64,000 bases of DNA from Rachicladosporium sp. CCFEE 5018 (lineage: Eukaryota; Ascomycota; Dothideomycetes; Cladosporiales; Cladosporiaceae): positions 313,304 through 377,303 of the forward strand of contig KZ111167.1 in NCBI GenBank assembly GCA_002077045.2, given 5' to 3'. Position 1 is the stretch's first letter; every line of letters starts with the position of its first letter. Shown in pieces: positions 1 to 12,026 of this stretch. Under the pieces are notes generated by a model that was given only the letters and a program-made list of their open reading frames with translations, ran no database searches and was not told the DNA's origin. The position numbers and the translations under genes are program-made.

Positions 1-2
1 AC

Positions 3-953
3 GTCCCAACGGCGAATGATAGAGTCAAGCAGGAGCTTGCCGTTGCCGAGGAGTACGTCGTGGCTACCCGCACGCCAGAGGACATCGAGGACGAGCTGTG
101 GGACACCTCCATGGTGGCCGAGTACGGCGACGAGATCTTTGCCTACATGCGTTCGCTCGAGGCGCGCATGTCACCCAACCCCAGGTACATGGAGTCACAG
201 CAGGAGATCCAGTGGTCGATGCGCGCTGTTCTCATCGACTGGGTGGTGCAGGTTCACTCTCGGTTTAACCTACTGCCGGAGACTCTGTTCCTGACCATCA
301 ACTATATCGACCGCTTCTTGTCCTGCAAGATCGTCTCTCTTGGCAAGCTTCAGCTTGTTGGCGCCACTGCCATTTTCGTTGCCGCGAAGTATGAGGAGGT
401 TAACTGCCCCACCATCCAGGAGATTATCTACATGGTCGATGGCGGCTACACCGTCGACGAGCTGCTCAAGGCCGAGCGCTTCATGCTAAGCATGCTGCAA
501 TTCGAGCTCGGCTGGCCTGGACCAATGAGCTTCCTCCGCCGCATTAGCAAGGCTGATGACTACGACCTCGAGACCCGCACGCTGGCCAAGTACTTCCTTG
601 AGGTGACCATCATGGACGAGCGCTTCGTTGGCTGCACGCCCAGCTTCCTAGCTGCCGGTGCGCACTGCATGGCTCGTCTGATGCTGCAGAAGGGCGACTG
701 GGGTCATGCCCACGCACACTACTCCGGCTACACATACACCCAGCTTGGTCCCCTGCTGCACGCTATCCTTGAGTGCTGCGAGGATCCGCGCAAGCACCAC
801 CTCGCGGTGTTCGAGAAGTACGTCGACAAGCGGTACAAGAAGGCATCTACCTTCGTCGAGACCGAGATGGGCAAGAACTTCCAGCTTCCGCGCGTCGTCC
901 GTGGCGCCAGCCTCCCAAGTCCGATTGACGCCCTGCCCAATGGCTGGAGGTGA
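3..953 (+). CDS. G2/mitotic-specific cyclin B, 3' part
   Basis: C-terminal part of a B-type cyclin, the regulatory subunit of Cdk1 that drives entry into mitosis. The frame is open from the window edge, so the N-terminus (destruction box) lies outside; the first internal ATG is not the true start. The cyclin N-box is clear: MRAVLIDWVVQVH, then the LQLVGATAIFVAAKYEE helix typical of cyclins A/B, followed by a cyclin C-box containing FLAAGAHCMARLML. The spacing matches fungal NimE/Clb-type cyclins. No intron is needed in the visible part. The stop codon is at 951-953. Family assignment is firm; the choice among B-type paralogs is not. Confidence 0.93.
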   Translation, partial: VPTANDRVKQELAVAEEYVVATRTPEDIEDELWDTSMVAEYGDEIFAYMRSLEARMSPNPRYMESQQEIQWSMRAVLIDWVVQVHSRFNLLPETLFLTINYIDRFLSCKIVSLGKLQLVGATAIFVAAKYEEVNCPTIQEIIYMVDGGYTVDELLKAERFMLSMLQFELGWPGPMSFLRRISKADDYDLETRTLAKYFLEVTIMDERFVGCTPSFLAAGAHCMARLMLQKGDWGHAHAHYSGYTYTQLGPLLHAILECCEDPRKHHLAVFEKYVDKRYKKASTFVETEMGKNFQLPRVVRGASLPSPIDALPNGWR

Positions 954-2488
954 AGCATCACATAGTAGCTTCCCGGTGTACAACATCATTCGTGGTATCA
1001 TGCGTCCGCTTACCCAAGCGGGCTGACCACACAATCATTGCTATACGCAATCACTACATCTCGCAGCATGAGCAAGCTGCGTAAACTCGGCTCTTGTATC
1101 CGACCACGTCGTCCGAACAGCAGAAAGCTTAGTAGGAGACAGTGGGACGACTAGCTTACCTTCCTTAATAATCATCACACGACAGCACTGCATTACACGG
1201 TGCATTGGACTGGGAAACCGGGAATCGGACGACTTGCCATGAAAACACCCACGACGAAACGAACAAAACAAACAGAGCTCTTTATGCTCGCTCTATCAGC
1301 CTGGCACCCGATCTTCATCACGATCACTGCCGGGCTGATCTGAGTTGTACATTCTTGCTCTTCCCTTCTTCTTGCCCTCCTATCACTGGAGTGGACTCGG
1401 CTAGGGTATCGGCATTGGGTTGGAGTTGCTTGGGCATCGGCTTTCGTATGGAACGGAGGAGTTTGGGCCCTTCTTTCGTGGGCTTTCTTGCTTGAGATAC
1501 CAGACTGGACGGGAGTTTGCTAGCTTGCTGGGAAAGGAATTGGGGTGACTCTTGCTGCGTCTCGGACTGCTCGTCTCTACTTCTGTGGAGGCAGCGCCTT
1601 GGGTAGTAGGGTAGGGGTCGGGAGTAGACTAGTGGAAGAATCGTTGCTCATCACCTTGTTGTCAGTCTCATGTCTCGCAAACTTGCGTAGATGATAGCCG
1701 AGTCATGGTTCCTCATGCATTCGAGCTGTTGAGCTTGCCGCTTCTGGCCCCTACGATATGTTCGTCAGGTGTAAAGTACGATCCATCAGTTAAAGCACAT
1801 GTAGTGAAGGTGCGCCTCTCCACATACACGAAGACTTTGCCCTACATCAATACTCTCACATGCTAGACCCTTCACATGTCTGCCAGAACAGCAGCCTTCA
1901 AGATCTCTGGATCGTCGGCATCATCAATCCAAAGATAGCCCGATCCGCGTCCCCACTTCACAATCACCCCACCAAAACGCCTAGCCCAAACACCTCGCTC
2001 CCTTCGGCTTTCCAGCAAGAAGCGATGCAGGTACCACCTCGATAGCATTCAACTGGCCCGAACTACCAACAAGCCACCATCTGCGAGGCTGAATGTAAGT
2101 CTCACGGCTTTCCGACACGGAAGCCCGAGCTGCATGGCGGTTCCTGGAGCTGAAGCACTGATGCGGCTCTCCATTGGAAGGTCCGAAGGTTCTTCTCAGG
2201 GCAAAGGTACCCGTTAGGTGACCTGCGGGCCTCGCGGGATCGAGCTACTGTATGCAATGTGGGTGAGGTGCATATTCGTGGGCTTGGGCGGATTTCTCTT
2301 TTGTAGTGTCTTACACCGCTGAATCTCTCTTCCCGTGATCACATACCTTTCACTCTCTACCCAAGCATAAGACGATTAAAAAGTGAAAGACTAGCAGTAA
2401 GATACATAGACCAGTATCGAAAGGACCACCAGGAACTCACACCGCTCCGCAGCCTTACAGAACACTGCCACCACATCAAATCGCAATC
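954..2488. other. Intergenic region, cyclin 3' side and SDR promoter
   Basis: About 1.5 kb with only short, low-quality open frames. It should contain the cyclin 3' UTR and the promoter of the downstream SDR gene. No tRNA-like box B, repeat or conserved coding pattern was seen. Confidence 0.6.
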
Positions 2489-3420
2489 ATGTCCGCCCAA
2501 CAGCCCGTCCTCGTCGCCAGTGCCTCCCTCCACGGCAAAGTCGCTCTCATCACCGGCGCCGGCCGCGGTATTGGACGCGGCTGCGCGATTGAGCTTGGCA
2601 AGCGTGGCTGCTCCGTCGTAGTCAACTACGCCAACTCCAAGTCCAGCGCCGACGAGGTCGTCGCCGAGATCGAGTCTTTCAAGAACGGCGCAAAAGCAAT
2701 CTCCATCCAAGCAGATGTCTCCAAAGTCGCCGAGATCGAGCGCCTGTTCCAGGAGGCCAAGAAGGCTTTCGGCAAAGTCGACATCGTCATGAGCAACTCT
2801 GGCACCGAGAGCTGGAACAAGACCGAGGAGATCACAGAGGAGATCTACGATAACGTGTTCAACTTGAATGCCCGGGCGCAGTTCTTCGTCGGCCAGGCGA
2901 GCTGGAAGCACTTGGAGGACAATGGAAGGTTGATCCTCATGAGCTCTATTGCGGCGGGTCTGCTTGGTGTGAAGAATCACGCGCTGTACAATGCTAGCAA
3001 GATGGCTGTCATTGGTATGATCAAGGCTTTTGCGACGGATTTCGGCAAGAGGGGTATCACTGTCAACGGTGTGGCGCCGGGTGGTATCAAGAGTGATATG
3101 TTCACGTAAGTGCTCGGTTTGGGTGCTAATCTGGCTCCGGGGGTTCATGCTGACAAGTTGGACAGGCAAAACGCATGGCACTACATTCCTGGTGGTCACC
3201 CAGGTATCCCAGCGGCAGATATCGAGCAGATGATGTCTGACCACTGCCCGCTTGGTCGCTGCGCACTGCCCGAGGATGTCGCCCGTGTGGTGGCTTTCTT
3301 GGCTTCCGGTGACGGTGGCTGGGTCAACGGTAAGCTCCTTTCACCTCTCGATATGTGTGTCTTTGCTAATGAAATACCTTAGGCCAAGTCATCACGATCT
3401 CCGGTGGTTCGTCCCAGTAA
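2489..3420 (+). CDS. SDR reductase, tetrahydroxynaphthalene/versicolorin reductase type
   Basis: NADPH-dependent short-chain dehydrogenase/reductase of the group that reduces 1,3,6,8-tetrahydroxynaphthalene (or trihydroxynaphthalene) in DHN-melanin synthesis; the same group contains versicolorin reductases. Three exons: 2489-3105, 3166-3329 and 3383-3420, with introns of 60 and 53 nt (GTAAGT and GTAAGC donors). The product is 272 aa, the usual length. Visible motifs: Rossmann TGAGRGIGRG near residues 25-34, NSG, catalytic Ser in LMSSIAAG, Tyr-x3-Lys in YNASK, and the C-terminal CPLGR and GQVITISGG signatures of this group. No polyketide synthase or scytalone dehydratase gene is in the window, so a melanin role is inferred from family alone. 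Confidence 0.8.
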
Positions 3421-3714
3421 ATGGGCGTGTCGGAATAGTTGGAGAACCGGACATGAAGTCCAGGCAAGAGACAGAGTCGAAGCGTTGAGCTGTAGGTGCT
3501 ACAAGCTGAGCCAGCATGCGAGCGTGTCACAAGCATATGCATCGGAGAGGGAGGGAGACTGCCGCAATCATCGACTGATCTTATGTGTGCATGTCTGGAG
3601 GTATATATACATATGTATAAGCTATGTATGTGTCGCCCGTCACATTTGCATTTACAACGTCGAGTGCGCTTTGCTTCAAGACACGAAGAGGTCGGCCTGC
3701 TCTGCCGGCCGCTG

Positions 3715-4739
3715 TCACAACTTCAACTCCCCCTCCGGTCCCTCAGCATGCATGAAATTCGCCCTCAGCGCTGTGACACTCGTTTCACCTTCCTTGATGA
3801 CCCAGCCATCAGTCCCTGGCCCGCCCTTCTTGACGCTCTCATAGACGTCGGAAAATCTGGGAGCCCACTTGAAATGCCTATGCTTCCACTTCCCATTCGG
3901 CGTCTCCTCACCACCCTTCCCTCCGTTCATATTGCTCTCCTGCCGTCTAAGGCTCTGCTCCTCGGTGTCCGCGTCATCTACGCCACTGCCTGCTGGGAGC
4001 TCGGTGAAGCAAGCACCCTTTGCCCAGGAGTTCTGTAAGATGCTTGTCCAGCGTACGGGACGCTGGGTGACGTCTTTAAGGACTGGTACGTTGACGGAGT
4101 AGAGCTGGGCGGGTCCCCATGTTCCCTTCTCTGCGAGAAACTCATACACGCGGACGCCTTGGGTGCAGGCTTCAGCTACGACTGCGGGGTCGTTGTTCCG
4201 GTCGAAGAAAGCAAACGAGAGGGCTATAGAGCGATAGCCGCATTGCGTCGCTTCAAGTGCTGCGCCTAGAGTGCCAGAGGATAGGGCGAAGAGGGCAGAG
4301 GTATTGCGGCCGTAGTTCGGACCAGAGATCACGAGATCGATCTTACCTCTGGAAGCAAAGAACTCGGAGGCCAGTTGGGCGCAGCATGCTGGAGTTGAGT
4401 TGACCAGAACCCAGGGATGGTCATTGACTTCGTCATTTGAATCTGATGGTGGCGTGGAGTTGGAAGTGTCTGAATGCGTTGCTGGGGTTTGAGATGGCGG
4501 GAAGTAGTGCGTGGCTTGGACGTCTTGACCAACGATATGGGCTTTGCCTATCCAAGAACGTTGGGTGTGCGGGATTATGACGGAGACAGTGTGGCCTTTG
4601 GACTCGAGAGCTTGGACGAAGGGAAGGATGTAGGGCGATGATTGTGCTGATGGAGGGCCATCGTCGTTTGTGACCTGGGAGCTGCTGTCAGTCCATGCAG
4701 TTTCATATGTAAGACGTGGGGACTCACTAGGATATGCAT
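3715..4739 (-). CDS. SurE-like 5'/3'-nucleotidase (survival protein SurE family)
   Basis: Predicted metal-dependent phosphatase acting on nucleoside monophosphates. Two exons on the minus strand: 4739-4728 (four codons) and 4674-3715, joined across a 53-nt intron (4675-4727; GTGAGT donor, CAG acceptor). Splicing creates the diagnostic N-terminus MHILVTNDDG, whose paired Asp residues bind the metal. The second SurE signature, SGPNYGRN, lies near residues 121-128. The product is 323 aa, longer than bacterial SurE because of fungal insertions, including a Ser/Thr/Pro-rich stretch before the second motif. It converges with the SDR gene, with 294 bp between their stops. The tiny first exon explains why the second exon has no ATG of its own. 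Confidence 0.88.
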
Positions 4740-5147
4740 GTTGAAGAGTGATCTATGAGGTACGAGAGCATATGCACGAGTCCATTGGTGGCGTGCAGGA
4801 ATGTAGAAGCAGTCGATGGAGTGAAGTCCGATGTCGCTGCTGGTTTGTATGTACACGATTAACGAGATAAGACAGTGATGAAGTGCACGATGAGCAATTG
4901 CTATTTCTTCTGGTGATAAATATGGATGAAGACACTTGGGTAGTCATTACTATACACCTGTGTATAGTACAATCGCTAACATGCATGTGGCTTTCGACAC
5001 TATGTCCTCCCTGCCGATCCATTGAATACCCGTACGCCACCAGAGCCGCGACTTCTCTGATCATGATCCTGCGCTGATCGCTATACTGATAGGCAACACT
5101 GTCAATTACTTCTCATGTGACCACTAACGTAGTAGCCATCTACTCTT
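4740..5147. other. Intergenic region between SurE and the transporter
   Basis: About 0.4 kb holding the SurE promoter and the 3' flank of the sugar transporter. No gene or structured element was seen. Confidence 0.55.
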
Positions 5148-6797
5148 CTACCCTTCCAGCGTCCTGATCGGTCTGCTCTCCTCATCCCTGTCCTCTCCCG
5201 TCCAAGCAGATCCTCCCCGACTTGTCTCAGGCGACGACATAGAGGCTCTCTTCGCCGCAGTCGCCGGATCCCAGCTCGCCGAGGTGATCGGATTTACACC
5301 GAGCACATACATCGTATCGATCTCCTCCAAGCTTCGGTCCTTGCTCTCGATGACGAAGAAGAACACGAAGCCTGCCAGGAACAAACATGAACCGCCGAAC
5401 ACCATGCCGTACCAGTAGCCAATGTCATGTGTGATGAACTGCGTGAAGAACGAGATGAGGAAGTTGAACAGCCAGTTCGATGCCGTGGCGAGCGCCATGC
5501 CAGGTGCGCGGTAGCGGGCAGGGAACAGCTCAGCGACTACTGACCAGACTAGCGGACCCCAAGTTGTGGCGAAGGCGACAATGAAGAGGCAGCTGAACAC
5601 GATGAGGACTGTTCCTGCCGCTTTGTTGCCGTCCCCAAGCGCTAAACTGCCGACTAAGGAATAGATCAAGAAGCAGACGACGGACCACAGAGCGCCGATG
5701 ATGAGAGCCCAGCGGCGGCTGCACTTCTGAACGACGTAAAGCCCGCCGAAAGTGCAGACAACGTTCACAGAGCCAAGGATGATCTGTGTGACGTAGCTGT
5801 CTGCAAGTCCGACTTGCGAGAAGATAGTCGTGCCGTAGTAGAAGAAGAAGTTGGCGCCAGTAAGCTGCTGCCCAGCTTGCAGCACCACACCGATCATGAC
5901 TCGGCGAAGCATTGCAGGCCCAGTGAACATCTCCCACCACTTTGTGTCTTTACCTGCCCGCTCTTCGTCCAATTTGACGCGGATCTCGGTAATCTGGTCG
6001 TATACTGAGCGGTCATCGATATCGACACCACCAAGACGAGCGATGGTCGCGCGCGCCTCATCGACGCGACCTTGGCGGTAGGCGTAGCGAGGAGACTCTG
6101 GCAGGAAGAGCATGCCCACACCAAGCACCAAAGCCCACAGGAAGCTGATGCCATTGGGAATGCGCCACGAGGCACTGTTCTAAATATTATGCGTGCCGAA
6201 GTCGATCATGTATGCAGTCCAAATTCCCAGGGTGACGAATAGCTGGTAGCATGCGACTACAACACCTCGGATGATCGCGGGCGTACTCTCGGACTGGTAC
6301 ATAGGCACGGTGACCGAAAGTGCACCGATGCCGACACCAGTGATGAGACGCCCGATCGCAAATTGTACCCAGTGCGTAGATGACGAGATCTCAATGATCG
6401 TTCCGATGCAACATGAGAACGCAGAAGTCGAGATCGTCAGGCGGCGGCCGATTACATCTGCAAGCTTGCCAGCTGCAAGCGACCCGAAGAGCGCTCCCAA
6501 GCAAAGAAACGATACTATCGAGCCTTGCACAGCTGGACTGAATGTGTAGAGCCCGTCTGATTGTAGTGCACCAAATCTGCTCGCATAGTCACGCATGGCG
6601 AAGAAGCCAGAGATCTGTCCCGATACGGAGCCGAACATGAACCCGCCAATACTGGCGACGAGTCCAAGGAATATGGCAAGAAATGTGATGCGTTGTGTAG
6701 GCGCTGGTAGCTCTCCATTGCCAGGTGTAGGTGACGCCTTCTTCTCTAGCTGCGCAGCCTGGGCCGCATCATTCTCTGTGCGTTTGAGGAAAGGCAT
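5148..6797 (-). pseudogene. Sugar porter (MFS), interrupted by one in-frame TAG
   Basis: Major facilitator superfamily sugar transporter of the hexose/monosaccharide group, a 12-helix plasma membrane protein. Start at 6797, end at 5148, 550 codons in one frame. Family features are a first helix with GGFMFG, the loop motif DVIGRRLT, PMYQSESTPAIIRG, LPESPRYAYRQGR after helix 6, and a long C-terminal tail. Codon 206 is TAG (6180-6182 on the plus strand). Coding resumes immediately in the same frame with NSASWRIPNG, which is conserved in the family, so a sense codon has been replaced. Removing a 57-nt GT-AG segment that ends at this TAG would keep the frame but delete a conserved membrane helix. 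It is a nonsense allele, a recent pseudogene or a sequencing error. Confidence 0.82.
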
Positions 6798-8271
6798 AGT
6801 CGCGATGTCAAGCTGTGGATATCTTCTGTGGTCAGGTGATAGAGTGAGGAAGTAGCAGAAAGAGCCAACACACCGAGCGGTAGACTTCGACGAAGGAAGG
6901 AAAGTAAGTTGCTTGACAGATGGAGTTGACTTACTTTTACTTCAAAACCTACAGCCCTTGATCCAGTTGCGGTAGCACCGGCAGCGCAAACTCCACTTCC
7001 TATGACGGACCTCGCCATGGTCGCTCATGTCAGCAGCTATGGCACCGACGCAATTGCCTTCAGCGGAATAAAGCGCATGGTGCTGCAAAGATGTGCAGTG
7101 TGGGTCCATAAGGCAGAGTTAAGCTTTGTCGGAGGGCGCAGTGCCGGCGCCTCAGGATCCGCCAGCGTCTCGAATCGATGATTCCTGTCGGCTCGACGAG
7201 GAAGAGCGTCGCCCGCCGACTTTGTGGCGAGACTTGCCGGAGCGCGCTGCGAGTGTGGGACCTTGAACATTTCACACTTCAGGTTGTCCTGCTGGATCCT
7301 GGAAAGCTCTGGTAGTCTGCAACCTGCCCTTGCACAACGAAGACGGCTCATCGATGGCGCAAAGGTCAGGATCAGTCAGAGGTGGTCAACTCGCGCGATC
7401 GATCGGGGTCAGGGAGAAGTCGACGAGAGAAGGTTTACAAGGAAAGACCCGCGCGGCGCCACCCGAATTATGGCCGAACTATGAATTCCGCACCCTCGAC
7501 GACCTCATCATTCACACCCAAGTGTACTCGAAGTATAGCGTGTGTTCATATTACACGTCAGCCATATCGTGAGACTTTGACAGACTATCAGCTCGTCGAG
7601 GGCTCCCTGCCGCAACGTTAATAGCTGCCTGCCAAACACCTTACGGATCCGGCCGGCAGAGAAGTGGATAACTGCTATCGGTGCTTTGGCGGTCGACCAC
7701 AGTTTTCGCCGCAATCACTCCGAATATCGTGGTGTTTGCTTTCTCGTTCGTTGGCATCGAACTTTGCGAACACTCCGATGTGGCGGCGGGAGTCTGAGGC
7801 ATATGATGGCGGCATTTCCGATTTGGGTGTCAGACCGCCGAGATAACGGCGACTTGATGCCGTGGACCATTCGGGTCTCTCCACCGTATGCACGCAGTTC
7901 GGATCTCAGCACTGAGAAGTCTACTCTAAATGCCCTGCAGTTCCAAGATCAGATCATCCGATCTGCGACGCCTCAGGGCTCGACATGCAGCCGGACTGCG
8001 ATTAGCTGCAGGTTTGATCTAGATTAACAGCACGAGGAAGATTTGATACCGTTCAAATCATGCAAGAAATCTTTCTTGCCTAAGTTATCTATCGTACACT
8101 CCCGCTATGTGCCATCAGGCAAGCCACAAAGCAAATGCTTTCATACCCGATCGTCAATCTCGTCCTGCTCAATCGACTTGTATTCGCTCCTGACGTAAGG
8201 TGGCCTGCGAGACCATCAGCAAAGCTGATCCAACACCGCCCAATGCAAATCATATGCTTTCTTGTGCACAC
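6798..8271. other. Intergenic region upstream of the transporter
   Basis: About 1.5 kb with the transporter promoter on one side and the 3' flank of a membrane-protein gene on the other. Open frames are short and lack domain-like composition. No gene is supported. Confidence 0.55.
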
Positions 8272-9062
8272 CTACTTGATGTAGTTCCTCAGACCCACGA
8301 TAGCCGCCGTGCCGACTGCGAAACCTCCGAGCATCTGACTCCACGAGCTCGATCCGTAGATGGACTGACCAACGCTGAGAGCGATGAGATCGTAAACGAG
8401 GCAGCCGCCAAGGATCCAATCGCTGCCTGCTGCCAAACCGGCGAAACCGAGCCCAGTGATTGCTTTGATGGCGGTGGACGGCGCAGCGTCCTTGAAGTAC
8501 GCCACGCTGGTGTTGTGCACCAGATCAAGGACGCCAATACCAGCGAATGACTTCGCGACGACGTGCGTCAGGATGCTGTCCCAGCTCTTGGTGTTCACTG
8601 ACATGGAATTTAGTACTCAATTGCTCGTCACTGATTGGCTTGCAAGCACTCACTCGGTTGCAATTGCGTGAAACAGTAGAAGAGCTGTGTCAAGCTGTTG
8701 ACCCACACGAAGATGTTGGCAATCTTCAGTTGCTCCGTGTTCCAGAAGATCATCCAAGTGCCGATGCACAGGTTCCCGACAGCATAGTATGGAGCATACT
8801 TTACCATTTCGTCTAGCTCTTTCTTCTCATTGGGCTTGTTCGGGCTCAGCTTCCATAGTCTGTACAGCCATGCGACCTGGAAGAACTGTTGTGGGGTGAA
8901 GAAGGCACCGATGAAGTACGGTTGTGGGGACCAGAACGAGAGGTTGCGATTGTGGATGTCCAGCATATTGGGCTTCGAGTTGAGGCCATATTGCTGAGCG
9001 GCGAAGTCGAAAATGAAGGACGCTGGCGCGAGGTAGCGCGCGGTGCTGAGGGAGACACCCAT
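8272..9062 (-). CDS. Fungal multi-pass membrane protein of unknown function (possibly DUF1774)
   Basis: Two exons, 9062-8654 and 8597-8272, joined across a 56-nt intron (8598-8653; GTGAGT donor, phase 1). The product is 244 aa. It has several hydrophobic segments: one in exon 1 with YAVGNLCIGTWMIFW, then two in exon 2 (ITGLGFAGLAAGSDWILGG and MLGGFAVGTAAIVGL). Other notable stretches are WSPQPYFIGAFFTPQQFFQVAWLYRLW and the LTHVVAKSFAGIGVLDLVHN segment. The pattern recalls a fungal-specific family annotated as DUF1774, but this is from memory of the pattern only. No catalytic motif is visible. Its neighbours give no functional hint. Confidence 0.72.
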
Positions 9063-10880
9063 AGCGTTGATGTGTCGAGTGGTTTAATTGAGCTACTGCG
9101 GCTTGTATATCAGAAGTTCAGATGCTCGAATACGAACCAACAACAACGAAGGACGGTAAAGAATACCTGCAGTAAGACCTACCTATGTACTGGTGTGCCG
9201 CTTGCTCAGTCCATCGTCACTGTGATCGCGAGCTGGCATCCGTTCCTCGCGTTAGTCGTGATGTCACACTGATAGCCACGAGGTGCGGGACGATCTCCCG
9301 CAGCATGTTTAATACGATGAACGCGAGCGTCTCGCGTTCAATTACCTGTTCAGCGAGTGCGCAGGCTGGCGGACTTCCGATGCATTCGAGAATCTGCAAC
9401 GACACAAGCAATCGACCGACTGCACTCCATTTGCTGATGTACTGGACTGACGCATGCACATCACCAGGCCAAGTGGATAAAGTTGCATGAACGCTTCAAC
9501 AGATACCTTAGTACCTGCAGCAGAGCTAGGTCAAGCGTCTTATACGCGGAAGCCTTACGTGGTACCGCCAAAAGGACGATATTGTGTCGCTTAGGTGTTT
9601 CCTGGTTTGACACTGTCACATGACTCGACGAGGTGAAGTATGCGGAACACTGCAATCACGGTACCACGCCCCTAGCCAACGATGGAGTGGGCATGGTCTT
9701 CGCGTACGGTGAGCGGCATTGGAGGTCATGATTCCCGATACCAGGCCGGTGACAGACCTGGATCCTCGTCTGCGCTCGCTACTAGATCTGCCATCGCATG
9801 ATCTACCATTCTCGACATGAGTCGTCGTCCTTGCGTGATTCCACCTCACCACAACATTAGGCGGTGCTCGTCCGCTTTGCTGCGCACACCAATTATACTG
9901 TCTCATGTTCCACGACAAGTGTGGCCACTCCAGACTGAGTACGCGGCTCGTGACTTCAAATGACTGTCACGCTGGCTTTCCAAATGACCCAGACCGACGT
10001 CGTTTTCGTGCACAGGGGCAGAGACACTGAATTGACATCATGGCGATCGGTCGCAGTGGAGATCCCTCAATCAGAGCGGCAGCTGCACATCAAGGGACTA
10101 CTTCCGAATGTTGTGAACGGATTCAACGCTTCGGGAATGAAATGCTTGAAATGCAACTTCTAAGCCTAGATCATCTCTCATAGCGGTTCACAGCGTCCAA
10201 TTGACCCTCTTGAGGTCTCGGCATCCTTCAACCGCACAGTCGACCGTCTCTGCTGATGCGGCGGAACGCTCGGAGACAATTCAATTTGGATGTTGGCTAT
10301 TACAGAGTGAGAGCAAAAGCGAAAGCTAGCAACAGTCCTTTCACGATTCTGTACGCTATTGACATGTGCTAGTCTGAGATTGCGGAGAAGGATGCGTATG
10401 AGTGTTTCCAGAATAGACAGCATGCGCGCTCATCCTCTACGTGCGAAAAGGCACAAGGCACCACATGTCTGCAATCACGCGACAGCACGGAATATAAGAC
10501 AGCAGCCGAGACGTATGAATGCGCATAGATTACCACCAAAGAGCACGAGACAGCCGCGTTGTTCAGCTAATGCGGTGTGATCATAAGGTAGAGCTTAGCG
10601 CGGTGGCAGTCGGAGGGTCTTGGTAGGCTTGGAACAGCAGATGAAGCGGTCAGTGCCGGTGGGAGCGCAAGTCAAGCTGGCGGGAGCCAAGAGAATAAGT
10701 GTCCTGTACCGTACAAAGATCGTGTTTCTAACATTTGCCATGCCAGTATCCAAAGCTTCGCTTGTCATGTAGTACCGTACTTGTTGCCAGCAATGCGCCA
10801 TGGTCCTGACGTGTTCATAGGAAAGGGCAAGTGACGCCACTGTTGTGACCGAGCACGAAAGATTCGATCTTGCGGAGCCT
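9063..10880. other. Intergenic region, 1.8 kb, no gene recognised
   Basis: The longest gene-free stretch with no assignable content. It separates the promoter of the membrane-protein gene from the 3' end of the next hypothetical gene. Open frames on both strands stay at about 100 codons or less and show no domain signature. No repeat or tRNA was seen. Confidence 0.5.
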
Positions 10881-12026
10881 TCAGCTTAGCTGGCATCCAT
10901 CGTCCTTCCCCTGATCTGCGTAAGTGATCGGGATCACCTCCACCATTACGCTCAACTGGAACAGTCCATCGTTGTTTTGATTCCCGCTTGAGTCCCATAC
11001 GGTAATGCCACCGACGCGTCTCTTGCCCAGCTGCTGTTGATGTTGGAGCTGCGGAGAGTCAGCAAAGGCAGGGTGACTGCAAAAGCGTGGCACTTACCAC
11101 TAGCCACCCACTGCCAAGTATGTTCGGCGTCCCAAGCACAGCAGCATACGCATCATTCCTCGTGAACGGTCCAGGTCTGACCTGCGCAAAAGTATGACCA
11201 GGCCACTTCGGCGGCATGCCGGTCTTGACGCCTTCTCGCTTTAGTGCTGCGCTGACCACGTCGATGGACGTCTGGTTGATACAATTGATGTTGACGACGT
11301 AATGCAGATTCTGACGGGTCTGGTCGTTGGTGCCCTGAAGCCAGGTAAGGAACGAGACATCAGACCAGACGCTCATTTTGGGAAGAGGCGTGTTCGGTGG
11401 CAGGTTCGCTGAGGGGCCTGACTTGTGACTGAGGTACCAAGCTGGGCCGTAGGATGATGCGGGCACGATCAGGCCTTTGCTGGGTTCGAATAGGACGTCG
11501 TAGCGTCCTCCAGTAGCCTGCAATGTGCGCTACGTCAGCTTTAGACACTTCATGATCATGTGATGAGTGACTGTACCGGGTAGAACGCTTTGTGGTGAGT
11601 GGTGTTTCGTACATGCCGCCAGCTCACGCCCTTGACTGGTGGCGAAGTGGTGGGCAACTGCTTCTGCTTGAACGCCTCCACGAAAGTCTTAAGTATACCA
11701 GCCACATCAGCTGCGGCCATCTCCGTGGAATCCCAGCCCCAATCTTTGAGCTCCGACACCTTGGTGAACTTCGCAGCTGGCATCTTCGAAGGGTTGCCAA
11801 AGCCGCAGATGATCGCCTTCCCTTTCTTCACGGCCCTCTTGTAGTCTCCTGACTGTGTGATGAGAGCCCGAGGTCGGACTCGGACGAGGTTGGTGGGTTC
11901 ATGGGCGTCGTAGGTTGGCTCCGCGGGTACAATGTCATCGTCTAGAGGCACGAGCCAGTCGAGTAATGACCAAAGAAGAAGTACGCTCAGTATACCGTGC
12001 AAGAGCCAAAGTCGGACTGAGATCAT
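10881..12026 (-). CDS. Hypothetical protein with N-terminal signal anchor
   Basis: Not recognised. Three exons on the minus strand: 12026-11577, 11517-11098 and 11048-10881, with introns of 59 and 49 nt (donors GTACAG and GTAAGT). Splicing keeps one frame throughout and gives 345 aa. The first about 27 residues (MISVRLWLLHGILSVLLLWS onward) form one hydrophobic segment, indicating a signal peptide or type II anchor; the rest is soluble and probably luminal or extracellular. There are a few Cys and several possible N-glycosylation sites (NTTH, NQTS). The exon joins restore runs that read smoothly, such as FYP-ATGGRYDVLF and GSGWLV-LQHQQQ. No enzyme motif can be named. Confidence 0.65.
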
